From positions 434,001-498,000 of the forward strand of contig JAYKXP010000036.1 in the NCBI GenBank assembly GCA_037176845.1: a stretch of DNA of 64,000 nucleotides, in the 5' to 3' direction. The translations under genes were made by a program, and so were the position numbers. Shown one piece after another: positions 20,097-32,092 of the stretch (positions are counted from its first letter, which is position 1; each line of letters begins with the position of its first letter). Source of the DNA: Paramarasmius palmivorus. Lineage: Eukaryota > Basidiomycota > Agaricomycetes > Agaricales > Marasmiaceae. The notes under the pieces are model-generated. The model was not told where the DNA came from, searched no databases, and was given only the letters and a program-made list of their open reading frames with translations.

Positions 20097-20475
20097 TGGA
20101 GAGCATCTGGTTACGCCGGAGAGGACATGTTTTCGCTGGTCAGACCGCCAGTATTAGGGAAATTGGTGTGCTACTTACCTGACCGCTTCTAATTTACTAT
20201 GTGAATTCCGTTTGCGAACAAGCACTTCCTGATACTTATTGTGGTTAAATGTGAGGAGAGTGAGAGCACGCTAGCATCGTGTACAGCTCGCGGCCAATAA
20301 CACTTGTAAGCTCAGTCGGTATAGTTGCGAAATCTATATGCAAGGCTTTGGTGACGACAGTGCTATGTTCAGAAAGTTGTTGATGGAGGAATCTGTGAAA
20401 GTTTGAGTCACGCTGTGACGTCGCTTCAAAGCGCTTCAAGCTCCGATATGTAGTCCGATCGGACCGTCTCCCATC

Positions 20476-21547
20476 ATGCCAGACTCTATTTTCACTGGCA
20501 AGAGAAAGCTGTCATCTTCAACTATGTATTCAGAATCCGAAAAATATCTCGATGGGCTTCATCGGTTTCCCGATGACTGCTCCCAGTTACATGCTTCTCT
20601 GCCGATAATTCAAAGCGCTGTACCATGCGGAACGCGTCTCCGGCTGGCGAATTACTGATCGCTGGAAATATTCGTACCCTATCTTTCTCTGCACGGGAAG
20701 GGGGGATACCGGCCAGCACCCTATCCTAGTAGTGAAAATGGCACTACATACCGACGACGGTGATCTAGAGTAGGTTCCTAAACGTTTACTGGCCTTGGAG
20801 GAGAAGCCGAGGACTACAGCGAGAATCTTTGGGTATACAAGGCCAGGTGGTTCCAATGCGCTACGAATTTTGGGTATCGGGATGGACGAAGTGGGACGGA
20901 ATCATGGGATGCTAAATTTCAGAGGGGCTTGGTGTGTATTGTATTGGGAAGGTACACCGCAGGAAAGGTCTGAACTTACCAGTCATTGATATCACATCCA
21001 AATATTGATGACCAGTGTTTTAGACAGCTCGTCGCAGAAGCTGCAGAGATGTTGCACGTTGGGGTGTGTATCACAATCAGCTCTCGCAAGCAGGAATCGC
21101 AAGGCACGTATTATGGCGAGAATATGACCCTTTTTCTATTGACTTCACTTGTCCTCGAAACATACCTCTGGTCCCGACGCAAATGCCAAAAGGGACTGAG
21201 AGAAGAGTCGACTCTGTTAGGTACGAGCTTGGGGATTTAAGAATATTTCTAAGGTATCTGTGCCGGGAAGACGGCTACTCAAAGGAATTCTCGATAAAGC
21301 TGCAGACTGGCTTGGAGCATATTCGGACAACGACATCGAGGAGGATGAAGATGGTGAGAGCCCTTGGGATGATATGTTGGATGCGTACAGACAGCAAAAG
21401 GAACTGTTGACCAGAACCTCCGCCTCTTCCCTCTCTACGGCGCCGTACCGTTCGTCTCTCCTTATCCCGAGTCATGACCTTATCCAAACTCTATGGACGC
21501 TTCATTTTCTGTTGGTGACGGTTTCATCAAACGTTGGTGTATGGTAG
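20476..21547 (+). pseudogene. Decayed copy 2 of the unrecognised gene
   Basis: It aligns with 17332-18571 through HRFPDDCSQLHASLPIIQ, VKMALHTDDGD, ENLWVYKARW, TNFGYRDGRSGTESWDAKF, QLVAEAAEM and KAADWLGAYSD. One clear in-frame stop (GAG-TAG after GDGDLE-like codons near 20770) and several frame changes mark decay. The region YHNQLSQAGIARHVLWRE to FLRYLCREDG (21066-21270) is still open and is better kept than in copy 1, so the two copies broke independently. Confidence 0.5.
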
Positions 21548-21792
21548 CTCGTTTTGATTAGAGTCTGTAATGACTGATCCTTTTCTTCAAAGAGATCGAT
21601 TGTATACTATTATGTATTCTCTACACAACGTTCATCCCGTGTGTATGGCTTTCAAAGGTCAACCCAAAATTTAGCCTGTGTCTGTGGGCGCTTGAGCAAT
21701 CGTCACGCTGTGACTCTTCCTTTCTCGCTACCTTGTTGACCTGAGTACTGTATCTGAGCACCTACTAAAGAGTCTCACACTGAACTCTTACA

Positions 21793-24034
21793 ATGGGTGT
21801 GGCTCAGACCGAGACTCAAAATCCTCTTCCTGTTCTTCTTCCGAGTGAAGCAGTGGTTCAACCTCTTCCAACACCTCATGTCGAATGGAACCCAAGGAGA
21901 TACAGGTTACCTCCTCAACCACCGCCGACTGATGACGCAAAAACGACAGAGCTAGAGCTAGCGTATGCAAGACAGTTTGCGGATGGAAAGGTCATCAAGA
22001 AAACGAGACCAAGAAGAACTGTCGACTATAATGGTGGATTGGGTCGATGGCACACAGTACGTAGACTGGATTCTATCGTTTTATGTCAATTCTAATATCT
22101 CTTTTTATTTTTAGTTGCGAAAACTACGCCCAAATCCTTCGTTTGTACCTTATATACGACCTTGTCCACCCGCTATCATCGACGTAAGACATATTCTTGC
22201 GGAACGAATGTTAACTGAACCATGTTGACAGCTACTTCCACCCAAAGCATATCCTGATAACCCTTCCACATCCTTGTGTACTAAATTTGTACATACCTCA
22301 ACGAATAAAATCCGTTGCCCTGTCAATGTTGTCACGGTTAGTGGTGAACACTACTCTCTTCGACGCGCCGTTCCTTTCAACTCCTACTCGAACAAAACAA
22401 CATATTAACTGCCCATTTCATTTGGTACCTTTCAAACTCAATAGTGGACACCAGAAGCCAGACGTGTTCTCACCGGTTCCACCTCTGGCGAATTCACGTT
22501 ATGGAACGGTCTCACCTTCAATTTCGAGACTATCCTTCAAGCACACGACACTGCCATTTGCACGTTTTCATTTACGCATTCCGGCGCGTACCTTGCGAGT
22601 GCGGACAAGAGCGGCATCATCAAGTATTTCGAACCCAATATGAACAATCTCACGGCGTGGCAAGGATCCAGCTCACGGGAAGCTATCAGAGGGATTAGCT
22701 TTAGCCCGGATGATAGACGTTTTGCGACAGCGAGTGATGATTCGAGTGTTAGAATTTGGGCTTTTGAGGAAAGTAGAGTGGAAAGTGTGTTAACCGGTAT
22801 GGACCTTTTTACTTGATTGAGACCTTATTGGTACTGAAGAATTGTACAGGCCACGGTTGGGACGTCAAATGCGTGCAATGGCATCCCACAAAAGGATTGA
22901 TCGTTTCGGGAAGTAAGGACAACATGATCAAGTTCTGGGACCCCCGAACTGGCACAGTGCTCACAACCTTGTACGTGCGATACACTTTCTCGGCTGCCTT
23001 TGACTCACACGACGTAAAACAGACATCAGCACAAAAACACGATCCAGGCTTTGGCGTGGTCGCCGAACGGTAACCTCGTTGCCAGTGCCTCTAGAGATCA
23101 AACCGTCCGAGTGTTTGACATCCGAGCAATGAAAGAATTCAGAATACTCAAAGGCCACAAAAAAGAAGTGGATTGTAAGTCGCGATATACCGCGTAACCG
23201 CATTGTCGTATTAATTCATTTCCTTCAGCTGTTACATGGCATCCTTTCCATCCGATCCTCGTATCAGGCGGCTCTGAAGGTTCCATCATCCACTGGGATC
23301 TCTCCACTGACGAAACCGCTCCAGCACTTCCCCTTCCCGATAACCCAAGCGCAACCAGCGGTATACCATCTCATCTCACCATGACACCTACCCCAACAAC
23401 CACACCCCGTGCAACACTTTCCCAAGCCCACGATTCAAACGTCTGGTCTCTCACCTTCCATCCACTCGGTCATCTTTTGGTTTCCGCCTCAAATGACCAC
23501 ACGACCCGGTTCTGGTCCAGAGAACGGCCCGGAGATGCAAGTAGTGTGTTCTCAGGAGGCGGAGAGAAGCCACCTCCTGCTATGGAGGGTGCTGAAGGTG
23601 GATTTGGGGAAGATGACGATGACATGATGGTCCCAGGTTTCGGCGCGGGACCTGGAGGACCTGGTTGGTGGGGCAAAGAAGAAGAAAATGGATCAGGAGA
23701 TTATGGAAATAATGGTAATGAGTATGGCCGAAGCATGGGTGGTGGGGTCGGTGATGGGTATGGTAGAATGGATGGTCAGGGCGGTGGACAGGGTGGTGAT
23801 GAATTTGCTATTCCTGGATTTGGCGGTGAGGCAAATCATGAGAATGGTAATGGTGGTAATGGTGGCGGTGGTAGCAATCCTGGAAGAGCTCAAGATGATT
23901 CATTCAATGGTGGGTCAGGCCCGGATGAATGGGGACGAGGAAATCATGGTTATGGGAGCGGGACTAACAGTGGAGGAAATTCCGGTCGACACGGACGCTG
24001 GGGAGGTGGTGGCCGGAGAGGTGGTCGTTACTAA
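21793..24034 (+). CDS. PFS2: mRNA 3'-end processing factor Pfs2/WDR33 (WD40 protein)
   Basis: Seven exons (21793-22056, 22115-22183, 22232-22336, 22445-22796, 22850-22970, 23023-23174, 23229-24034) encode 622 aa. The N-terminus has the family's [13 protein letters not shown] signature. WD40 repeats follow: [40 protein letters not shown] and TRFWSR. In yeast and mammals this protein holds together the polyadenylation machinery and contacts the AAUAAA signal. The last 130 or so residues are glycine/asparagine-rich low complexity ending RRGGRY, comparable to the long tail of animal WDR33 rather than the short yeast protein. Confidence 0.93.
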
Positions 24035-24516
24035 TGCTAGTTCTAGTGTATGCTGTAGTAGGCGTTATAAACGCGATTGGTCGTTCTCATTCCCAGCTGA
24101 TTTGAAGATTGAATTTACTTGGATTGCTTGGTCAAATTATCTACTTGATAAATACAAAAAGACTGGCAGTGCCGAATGAAGGATGGCTTGTTATTCTACA
24201 TCTTGTCAGGTGTTCTGAGAAGGCGAAAGATGCTTCAATAAGATAGATGGAAAGGAACAAGGGATATAGTGCGTTTTCGGATATTGTATATTATCAAGAT
24301 GGAAATAAGTAAATCGTGTGTTTGGGTATTTTGAGCGAGAAGAGAACGATCTGTACGTGAGTGGTACGTGAAAGAAGGCGTGCGCTGTTCGGAAAGTCAT
24401 CCGGCATCAAAGCATATGGTGGGCACAAGAAATTGTTAGGTCGAAGAAAAACAAATGCGTGGAACTTCCGGAGTCAAGTAATAATAAAGATAAACATTTC
24501 AGGAGCTTTCGTCTTG
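24035..24516. other. Convergent 3' region between PFS2 and the minus-strand serine-rich gene
   Basis: No gene was seen; this should contain both 3' untranslated regions. Confidence 0.5.
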
Positions 24517-27500
24517 TCATGAGTGTCCTGGCAATTCACTTTGCGAATCGTCTCTTGTATCTGCAACCACGTCTGCAGAAACAGGCGGGGTAGGCGGTGG
24601 AGAAGACGGCGCCTTCTCTACCCAAACATCAGCAGCCTCAATCTGATCTGATTTAGCCAATAACTTTGACTGAACGTTCCCAAAAGTCGATAGCGAAGGG
24701 AACGTGAATTCCACGACGGCCTCTGAGTGTCCATCCTCCGGCTGGACACCACCGTCGTTTTCCTTGTCAGCATCCGGTCGAACATCATCGGCCGACTGCC
24801 GTTTACGGAGTGCCGACCCCATACGCATCGTCTCTGGCCGTTTCAGGATAGCATCCGCGAGCATATCGCTGTATGCGCCATTAGTCCCGTCATCAGAGTC
24901 GCCTTCTCGCGCGTAACCACTGCCAAATCCATAGCCTCCGGGACTTGTCTTGTACAAAGCATCTGTCTCTTGCTCTCCATCTTCTTCACCAAGGTAAGGA
25001 TATCCACTTCCTTGCCCACTGTATGAGTTACTAGATGTGCCATACATGCCGTATGCCCCAAGTGCTGCCCAGCCATCGCCCATCCCTAAGCTTTCCGGAG
25101 AGGCCAGCGATGAGGAAGACGAAGCTGATACAGAAGAGCTGGACACTGAGCCCCGCCCTTGCACGCTCTGCTTACGGCCTCTTTCTTGATCTCGACCCCC
25201 GAAACCAAAGCCGAGACCTATCATTTCCAGTGGACTAGGAGGTAGGCCAGAAGACATGTTCGTCATGCCGACATCTTTTGGCAAACGACGTGACTGAGAT
25301 CTAGACGAGGAAGATGATGGGGATGATGGCGTAGACGGGGTAGAAGACGTTGACGCTGCAGTGGATGATGTGGCGTCCTGTTCTCCATCAACAATGCTGT
25401 TCTTTCCTAAAGAAGGGGAGTCGGGCGGGGATGTACTACCCGACATGTCTAGTGGACTCGTAGATTCTGCAATTTTATCTTTAGAGTCCGCTAGACGTTC
25501 TTTGGCTCGACTACTTTGCTTCTTGCCGTTCTTGCTTCTACTTTTGCTCTTGTTACCTTGACCGAACTGGGGGAACGACGTCGGCGGTAGAGAAAAGTGG
25601 CCAGCGGAAGGCGGACGTTGAGGAGGTACAAAAGACCCATTATAGCCTTGTCCAAAGAATGGAGAAGGTAACATGGAAGGAGAATTCGCCATTGGAGATA
25701 GTGGTGAACCAGCGAAATGCGGCTGATGATACGGAGATACGGGATAGGGATATGGAGGAAAGGAAAAGTGAGATGCGAATGGTGGACTGTTGGCGAACGC
25801 CATTGGATCGCCTGGCGGGGGTATATGCGGCGGGGGATTTCCCATATGGGGTGGCACGATGGTAAGACCTGAGCCCGCACCACCAGGATGAGGCGTTGAG
25901 TAGATCTGAGATGCTGGAGGTAGTAGAGTAGGTGGTGCATCCGGCGATGACACGGAATTGGGATTGGATGCAGTCTCTGATGGAGGCGGCGAAGGTAAGG
26001 AAGAGAGTGGCGTAGGGGTGGGAAGTGAGGATGCGGAAGTGTCGGACAAAGAGGACTCTGACTGAACGACTGAAATAGGAGGCGCTCCCAAAGAGCTTGG
26101 GGTATTGGATCTAGAAAGTGGATTGAACGGAAGCGACCCGCTGAATAGACCTGGGGACGAGTGAGCGTTCGTGTTTGCGCCTGAGCCGGGTGCAGAACCT
26201 GATCCTGAAGAACCAGGGGCTGAAAACGATCCGCTTGGACTGTGGACCGTATGTAGCCCATAGTGGCCTGTATGTGCGGTAGCCTGGTTAGGCGGCTGAT
26301 TGGGAACCATATGTGGATAGGGTTGCTGAGTTCCTTGTCTTGCCTGCATCGTCACGAACATTGATGCATAAGAATGCAACTGCTGCGTAAGGTACTGCAT
26401 ATAGGCGTGACACTGCAAAAGAGTCAGAACTATATCACATACGAACCAAGAAGACATTACATCAAATTCTCTCTTTCTTGCTTGCTCAGACTCTCGTTTC
26501 AGAGTGTCGATTTCCTCTCGAGTCTTCTCTTCCCGTATGCGGGCCGCCTCCAAGGCTCCTCGTAAAGAAGCAAGCTGTGTCTGGGCCGAGACAGGTGTGG
26601 AAGGTTGTGCTGTACCAGACTCTGTCTCAGCCGATGAAGAAGTAGAAGCCTGCTTGGAAGTGCCCCCTGTTGCCATTGATGGTGACTTGTTCCTCTTCCG
26701 CCCTCGTTTCAATGACGAACCGGATGGTAAAGGCTCAGTGGATTTCCCGTTAACCTTCTGGGCTTCTATAGCATGCTGGTCGCCTAGGCTATCGACACCC
26801 GCATCTCCATTCGCATTAGAATTCAACCAAGCTTCCGAGCCAGGGACAATCCGATGTGTCGTGCTCGCCGGCATCGACACAGAGCTTGACATCCTGTCTT
26901 TGCTTCCCGCGTCTCCGGTTTGCGGTGTACCGGTTGATGCAGGTCCCCGCGATGTGGACCTGAAATGGGGCGCTTTCTCCGTAGGATTAAACTTAGGACT
27001 AGGATAATCTTGGCTCAGTCCCGACGACGTTTCCGCGCCCGAGGTTGCCGGTAGAGAGATTGAAGGTTGCAGAGAAAGGGTTGGAATATTACTAGATTGA
27101 TTTTGTATCGAATGATGGAGCGAATCTTCTTGGGTGGAAAGTTTGACTGACGTGGTCGACGTGGTAAAGGAGGGTATAGTGTCGCCAGAAGTGGTAGACG
27201 TGGGATTGAAACGATTCGATGGACCGACTTTCGCTGGAAGTGCGGTTCCAGTACCTGACGGTGCATCCTCGTGTTCTTTGGGTGAAGAGGTTTCGCCTGA
27301 AATGTGTGTTTCGTCATCTCGATGGTACTCCTGATCATCTTCCGTCCGTGAAGCAGAAGATTGTGACCTGGGGTTTGAACTTGATTCAGCCACCGATGAA
27401 TCCAGTGCATGAGAAGACGAAGGTTCGAGGTGTATGGAATTTATGAGCTTGGAGATCTCTTTAGCCTTCTTGCCACCCTTCAAAAGTTCCTTTATTGGAT

Positions 27501-27861
27501 CTTTTCCTCTACGACGACGTTCCTTTGACCGTGACGACTTGCTCATACCATCCGTCTCCATGGCTGCAGTGTTTGAAACATTGGGAAGACCTGTAACATT
27601 AGACTTGGTCAATCTGTGCACCACTCCGACACGAGTTCGCCGACCTTCTTCCTCCACGTGTAGTTTCTGTGACTCCAGCCGTTGTGAATCTGCGGTTGCA
27701 AGAGTGAGTGATGGTGACGAATGCCATAAGAAAGAGTACTGACCACGATGGGTAGAGTGACGACGCCAAATCGCGGTAGCGAGAACGATGGTCGCAAGGG
27801 CGGTGGCAGCGACGACCGGCGTTGCGGAGGATGATGAGGAGGGATCGTGCTCGTCGTTCAT
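24517..27861 (-). CDS. Serine/proline-rich low-complexity protein with N-terminal membrane anchor, function unknown
   Basis: Read on the minus strand from ATG 27861 (MNDEHD). Two short introns (27690-27743, 54 nt; 26413-26460, 48 nt) are both multiples of three, so the frame is open with or without them. Splicing gives 1,080 aa. A single hydrophobic segment lies at residues about 13-30 (VVAATALATIVLATAIW). A basic patch RSKERRRRGKDP and a short coiled coil (ALEAARIREEKTREEIDTLK) follow. The rest is disordered Ser/Pro/Gly sequence ending in an acidic tail. It may be tail-exposed on an endomembrane. I do not recognise a family. Confidence 0.75.
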   Translation of the reverse strand: MNDEHDPSSSSSATPVVAATALATIVLATAIWRRHSTHRGQYSFLWHSSPSLTLATADSQRLESQKLHVEEEGRRTRVGVVHRLTKSNVTGLPNVSNTAAMETDGMSKSSRSKERRRRGKDPIKELLKGGKKAKEISKLINSIHLEPSSSHALDSSVAESSSNPRSQSSASRTEDDQEYHRDDETHISGETSSPKEHEDAPSGTGTALPAKVGPSNRFNPTSTTSGDTIPSFTTSTTSVKLSTQEDSLHHSIQNQSSNIPTLSLQPSISLPATSGAETSSGLSQDYPSPKFNPTEKAPHFRSTSRGPASTGTPQTGDAGSKDRMSSSVSMPASTTHRIVPGSEAWLNSNANGDAGVDSLGDQHAIEAQKVNGKSTEPLPSGSSLKRGRKRNKSPSMATGGTSKQASTSSSAETESGTAQPSTPVSAQTQLASLRGALEAARIREEKTREEIDTLKRESEQARKREFDVMSSWFVCDIVLTLLQCHAYMQYLTQQLHSYASMFVTMQARQGTQQPYPHMVPNQPPNQATAHTGHYGLHTVHSPSGSFSAPGSSGSGSAPGSGANTNAHSSPGLFSGSLPFNPLSRSNTPSSLGAPPISVVQSESSLSDTSASSLPTPTPLSSLPSPPPSETASNPNSVSSPDAPPTLLPPASQIYSTPHPGGAGSGLTIVPPHMGNPPPHIPPPGDPMAFANSPPFASHFSFPPYPYPVSPYHQPHFAGSPLSPMANSPSMLPSPFFGQGYNGSFVPPQRPPSAGHFSLPPTSFPQFGQGNKSKSRSKNGKKQSSRAKERLADSKDKIAESTSPLDMSGSTSPPDSPSLGKNSIVDGEQDATSSTAASTSSTPSTPSSPSSSSSRSQSRRLPKDVGMTNMSSGLPPSPLEMIGLGFGFGGRDQERGRKQSVQGRGSVSSSSVSASSSSSLASPESLGMGDGWAALGAYGMYGTSSNSYSGQGSGYPYLGEEDGEQETDALYKTSPGGYGFGSGYAREGDSDDGTNGAYSDMLADAILKRPETMRMGSALRKRQSADDVRPDADKENDGGVQPEDGHSEAVVEFTFPSLSTFGNVQSKLLAKSDQIEAADVWVEKAPSSPPPTPPVSADVVADTRDDSQSELPGHS

Positions 27862-29179
27862 GGCGACGAGCAAGTAGGTGGATGAGAGGGGAGTTTAGGC
27901 CGAGTCTTGAGCGAAAAATATCAGGCACCTTTCCTTTTCTGGGATCGAGACACGTGTTGTTGGCTTGTTCAGCGTGCCACTGTTATACAGCTTTCGCTCA
28001 TACCGTCTGCTGCGGTCAATCTCTTGCCTCGATTCTTTTTGATTTAACCCTTCTGGACTGGCAGAATGCTTGCTATATGCTGCTATATGCTGCTGTATGC
28101 TCTTCTCCTTACACTTTGAACGCGACGATTAACCGGTCATGGTTCCGAATCTCATCCCGAGTCAAGAGTCAAAAAATATCCCCTTGTTGATCTTGTTCCT
28201 GGATGACTCCACTCTCACGAAACCTACATTGTTCTCTCATTTACCCCACGCGTATGCATGCACGAAAAAAGGTGCACCTCGTATGGAAACAAGCCGTGAC
28301 CCATTCCTTGGACAGATTCCTTCCCGAAATCTGGATTCTCATGCCTCGCCCCAACCACATGGGCCGTTACTTCGGTTATATCTCGAAGTTGCATCAATGC
28401 CTCCATGTCACATATTCCGCTGTTGATTCGTGTCTCTATTACTGAACCTCTCCAAAGGGGGACCGCTGGGACCTGGCTGGACAACTCGTGATGAATGTTC
28501 TATTCGTGGTTTCAAGGCTAATTCTCAAGCATTCCCACCGTGAAAATCCGAAAGAGCGTGCGATGCAACCCTTCCAAGCCTTCCCTCAAGCCATCAATTA
28601 CTCCAGAAAGAGATATTACCCTTTCATTTCTACTGAATTTCACTTCATTCTAGTCCAGGTGTAAGTAGCTGTAGTCGGCCGCGGTAGTAGACCACTATCT
28701 CGACATCCAAACCAGATGACGCTCACTCCATGCGGATTTCCTTCGAATTCTGTCCCTTGGAATCTAGCTAATTATGTGTATGATGGAATCTTCAACGCCA
28801 CTTGACTCCTACGTTGACGGCAGTCCGTCATACCTCGAATAGGCGATGGGCTTTGACCTCGGAGACGGCATAATGTTGTTCAGCTCAGAAGATCTGCCAG
28901 TCCAACATTAGGACTGTATCATCTGTATTCTTATTCCTCTACGTATCGAGACGTCTCACTTAACCTAAGCACAAAGAATGGGGTGTATCCTTTACTTAGT
29001 GATTCCATTGCTTCTTTGACACAAGGCAGGCAAAGCGCTGGGCGCTAACGCCAAGTGGTCCGTGCATCACAGGCGCTCGTCCTAGCGCTGAGTCATTCGA
29101 CTTGTCTCTTCCTCGTCCTCATTCAGCAGCAGGTTAGCTGCAAGCCTTATCCCGGAATAACTAATACGACATTACAAGG
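27862..29179. other. Divergent intergenic region
   Basis: No gene was seen. It contains the probable divergent promoters of the genes on either side and a tandem TGCTATATGC-type repeat at about 28068-28100. An ACGCCAAG octamer like that in the peptide promoters occurs at 29048-29055. Confidence 0.5.
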
Positions 29180-30654
29180 ATGATTCACAAACCCACCAAG
29201 CATATTCGTATTGCCCTGCTGCTTTGCGATACACCAATGCCGGCAGTCTTGTCAAAGCATGGGGATTACACCAAGATCTTCCATACTCTCCTCTCTCAGA
29301 CTCTACCGAATCATCTTGAACTCTCGGTTGATGGATATGACGTGGTACACAAGATGGAATATCCGGACGATGACAAGCTGAAGGACTACGATTGTGTTAT
29401 GTTGACAGGGTCAGGTCAGTCCATTGTACCTGTTTTTCATACGTATTCCATCGACGTGGAATCCCCGTAGATCCGGCATTTTGCTGGCATAGCTATTTCT
29501 CCTGTTTGAAGCTTCAATTCCGAGAATGTCTTTGCAACTGGGTATAACTCGGTGGAAGTCGGTCGCATTCGGAGAACGGTGCTTTGTCTATTGTCACTAG
29601 TATCCCCGATCAGGATTCAACATAGAACTTGATGATTTCTTGGGATTGGAATGCCGAGGAACCATGATTCACTTCATTATCACCTTTTCTTCTGCTTCAA
29701 TTTCCCGCCAATTGTATATCGACATCATATTCCCTTGCATTCTGACACCACGTTGTCTCCAGCTGCCAATGCGTACGACCCTTTGGAATGGACACAGAAG
29801 CTCATTGCATACGTTGCGCGTATTGCCGATCCTGCTACGAGTCCCAATCCCGACATCAAACTAGTTGGTACGCCTCTCACGAAATGACAATCATGATCAT
29901 TGTGGATGACTAGGGGCTCCAACAGGTATATGTTTTGGACACCAAATCATCGCCATGGCTCTTGGCGGGAAATGCGAACGGACGCCTGGTGCACGTTGGG
30001 AAGTGGGCCCTACACCTATCAAGCTCACTGATCTGGGCAAAGAACTCTTTGGTGTAGACGATTTGGTGAGCCCCTGCCATAATTATACATCCTCTTGCTT
30101 TACTTGGCCAGGCCAAGGTAACATGCGAACGTTCTACACGCTTCATAACGTCCGATACTTGTGCGACATTTACCCAGCCGCAAGTCATAACCTTCGTCAT
30201 TCAAACCATCACTCTTCCCTTCATACCCATTTCTCCGTTTTACCTGATACTTATCACATTTTCCGAGCAGAATATTCAAGAAATGCACCGCGACTACGTC
30301 CCAGAAGTTCCGCCAAATTTCCATCTTCTAGGCTCGACAGACATCACTATGAATCAAGGCATGGTCCGATTTTCAGGGGATGAAGTACCGACTGGTGGTG
30401 AAGTGGATCCGACTAGAATTCAAATCTTTACTGTTCAAGGACACCCGGAATTCACGGAACCCATTGTCACTGAGATTACGAGGTCGCGTTCTGAGAAGGG
30501 GGTGATGGATCGTGAGACTTACGAGGATGCGATGAGGAGGAGGGATTGGAGAAACGATGGATTGCTTATCGCTCAGGCAATGTGGAGGATCATTGGCGTT
30601 GGAGTCGCGGGGCTTGATAAGGATGGACAAGTACCTCCTCCTGATAGAACGTAA
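29180..30654 (+). CDS. Class I glutamine amidotransferase-like protein (GMP-synthase-type domain)
   Basis: Exons 29180-29414, 29763-29867, 29926-30065 and 30271-30654 encode 287 aa. The protein is a stand-alone GATase domain: nucleophile Cys116 in GICFGHQ and the His218/Glu220 pair in GHPEF form the expected triad. A GSAANAYDPLEW segment bridges exons 1 and 2. Such fungal proteins, like yeast YLR126C, hydrolyse glutamine or gamma-glutamyl compounds; the acceptor is unknown. Introns 1 (348 nt) and 3 (205 nt) are far longer than the 50-60 nt norm here. Confidence 0.85.
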
Positions 30655-31197
30655 GAGCATGTGTAGGAGTAACCAATGATAGAAGTGTGCGTTCCAGTTT
30701 CATTACCATTAGTCCTTGCACTCACGAGGTTGTTCCACAGTGTGCTAGATTCACCATCTGGGCCTTCAGTGTTGCGACAGGTAATATTGCCCTGTAAAAT
30801 ATACGTGAAGGTGTACCAATCCATACTACAAGGCCTGATTATAACAAACTGAAAGTGACTCGAAGCGCAGTACAGTGTCCGGTTATCCGCATTACATGTG
30901 GTGGAGAGTATTCGCGTTGTGGCGAAAAGCTCAGCAGATGGAAGGTTAAAGAGCTCGGAACGTTGGTGGAGTCTCTGAATATTTCCTCCGGATCCGAGGG
31001 ATATCAAAACGCCCAGCAGAACGCGGGTTCACGTCGCAAAATCGCTTTGCCGTTTTCGCGAGAGTGGAAAGGAAGAGACAAATCGTGATAGATAATTCAG
31101 GTTAGATATGTGCTATAACTATACAGGATGCAATGTTCCATGCGGAAGACCGAGAGAAACAAGGTATGCAGAGGAGAAAGCAATACGAACGCAGACT
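30655..31197. other. Convergent intergenic region
   Basis: No gene was seen between the amidotransferase and the SNARE gene. Confidence 0.5.
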
Positions 31198-32092
31198 TTA
31201 CGTCTTGAAAACAATGATAAGGATGAGTAATAACAGAATAAGGGCTGCGATTGTGACCGTTGATCCTGTTGTTGCAAAGACGTTAATAGGAAAGTTCATG
31301 GAGAAGTCGAGAATCTAACCATTGTTCTTCGCGCCTCGTGCTACTCTGTCCAGTCGTCGTCTAGCGCCACTCAATCTCCCTTCGGTCCTATCGAGTTCGG
31401 TGTCCAATTCTTCTAGTAGCCCAGTATGAACGTCTAGTTCGTCGTTTATCTGCAAGGAAAGGTGATGTTGGCGAGTAATGGAATGGGACAATTGGTCAAG
31501 GTGCCGGTCTTGATCTTCAAAAGACTAGTCAGTTAGACACGGCCTAGGTGGAGTCACTGAGGCGCACCATCCATCATCTGACGCTGTGTTTGCAGCATTG
31601 TACTCGGATCGTCGTAACCTGCTTCTGGGTCATCCGTGTATGGAGCGAATCCATTATTCGCCTTATTTGAGGGAGGCGTTGGCGGCAAAGGCGCTAATGA
31701 CGACGTTGAAGGCGAGGTCAATGAGTTGATTGCTTCATTGTTAAGAGGTGTAACTTCCAGGCTGCCATGGGTTTGAGAAGGCGATGATGCTAGGTGTCGG
31801 GTAGTACTCACCTTTGAATTCCTTCAACGCCTGGAAGCATATTCCGCATCCTGTCGTATTGACTCCGTAGAAGCCGTATTGCCTCAGTTTGCTTGCCTTC
31901 CTTCTCCTCCATTTCCAAGATGCCTTTCCGTAGTTGCTCCATGTTCCGCTTTATTTGAGCGAGATGAAGGGGATTTTCTGTTAAATTTTCGTCATTTTGC
32001 GAAGGTATGAATGGCGCCCTTTGCCGTTCCAGTAATAATGAGAGCGTTTGAGTGGACACGGAAGTTAGTTTCGCCAGTGACGGGGAAGACAT
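31198..32092 (-). CDS. Qc-type SNARE, syntaxin-8-like, tail-anchored
   Basis: Minus-strand exons 32092-31812, 31761-31568, 31514-31320 and 31265-31198 encode 245 aa. An N-terminal helical region is followed by a Pro/Ser linker (residues about 94-140) and the SNARE motif from MLQTQRQMMD to ARRRLDRVA. A C-terminal membrane anchor (TVTIAALILLLLILIIVF) ends FKT. Syntaxin-8-type SNAREs work in fusion with late endosome and vacuole. Aligned to syntaxin 8, the residue in the ionic zero layer is His188 instead of Gln (ELDVHTGLLEEL). The acceptor of intron 2 was chosen because it restores the start of the SNARE motif (MMDDQDRHLDQL). Confidence 0.82.

Noticed and set aside
25491..26261. 256-codon minus-strand ORF
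   Set aside because: It is an alternative frame inside the serine/proline-rich gene 24517-27861, long only because of low-complexity composition.
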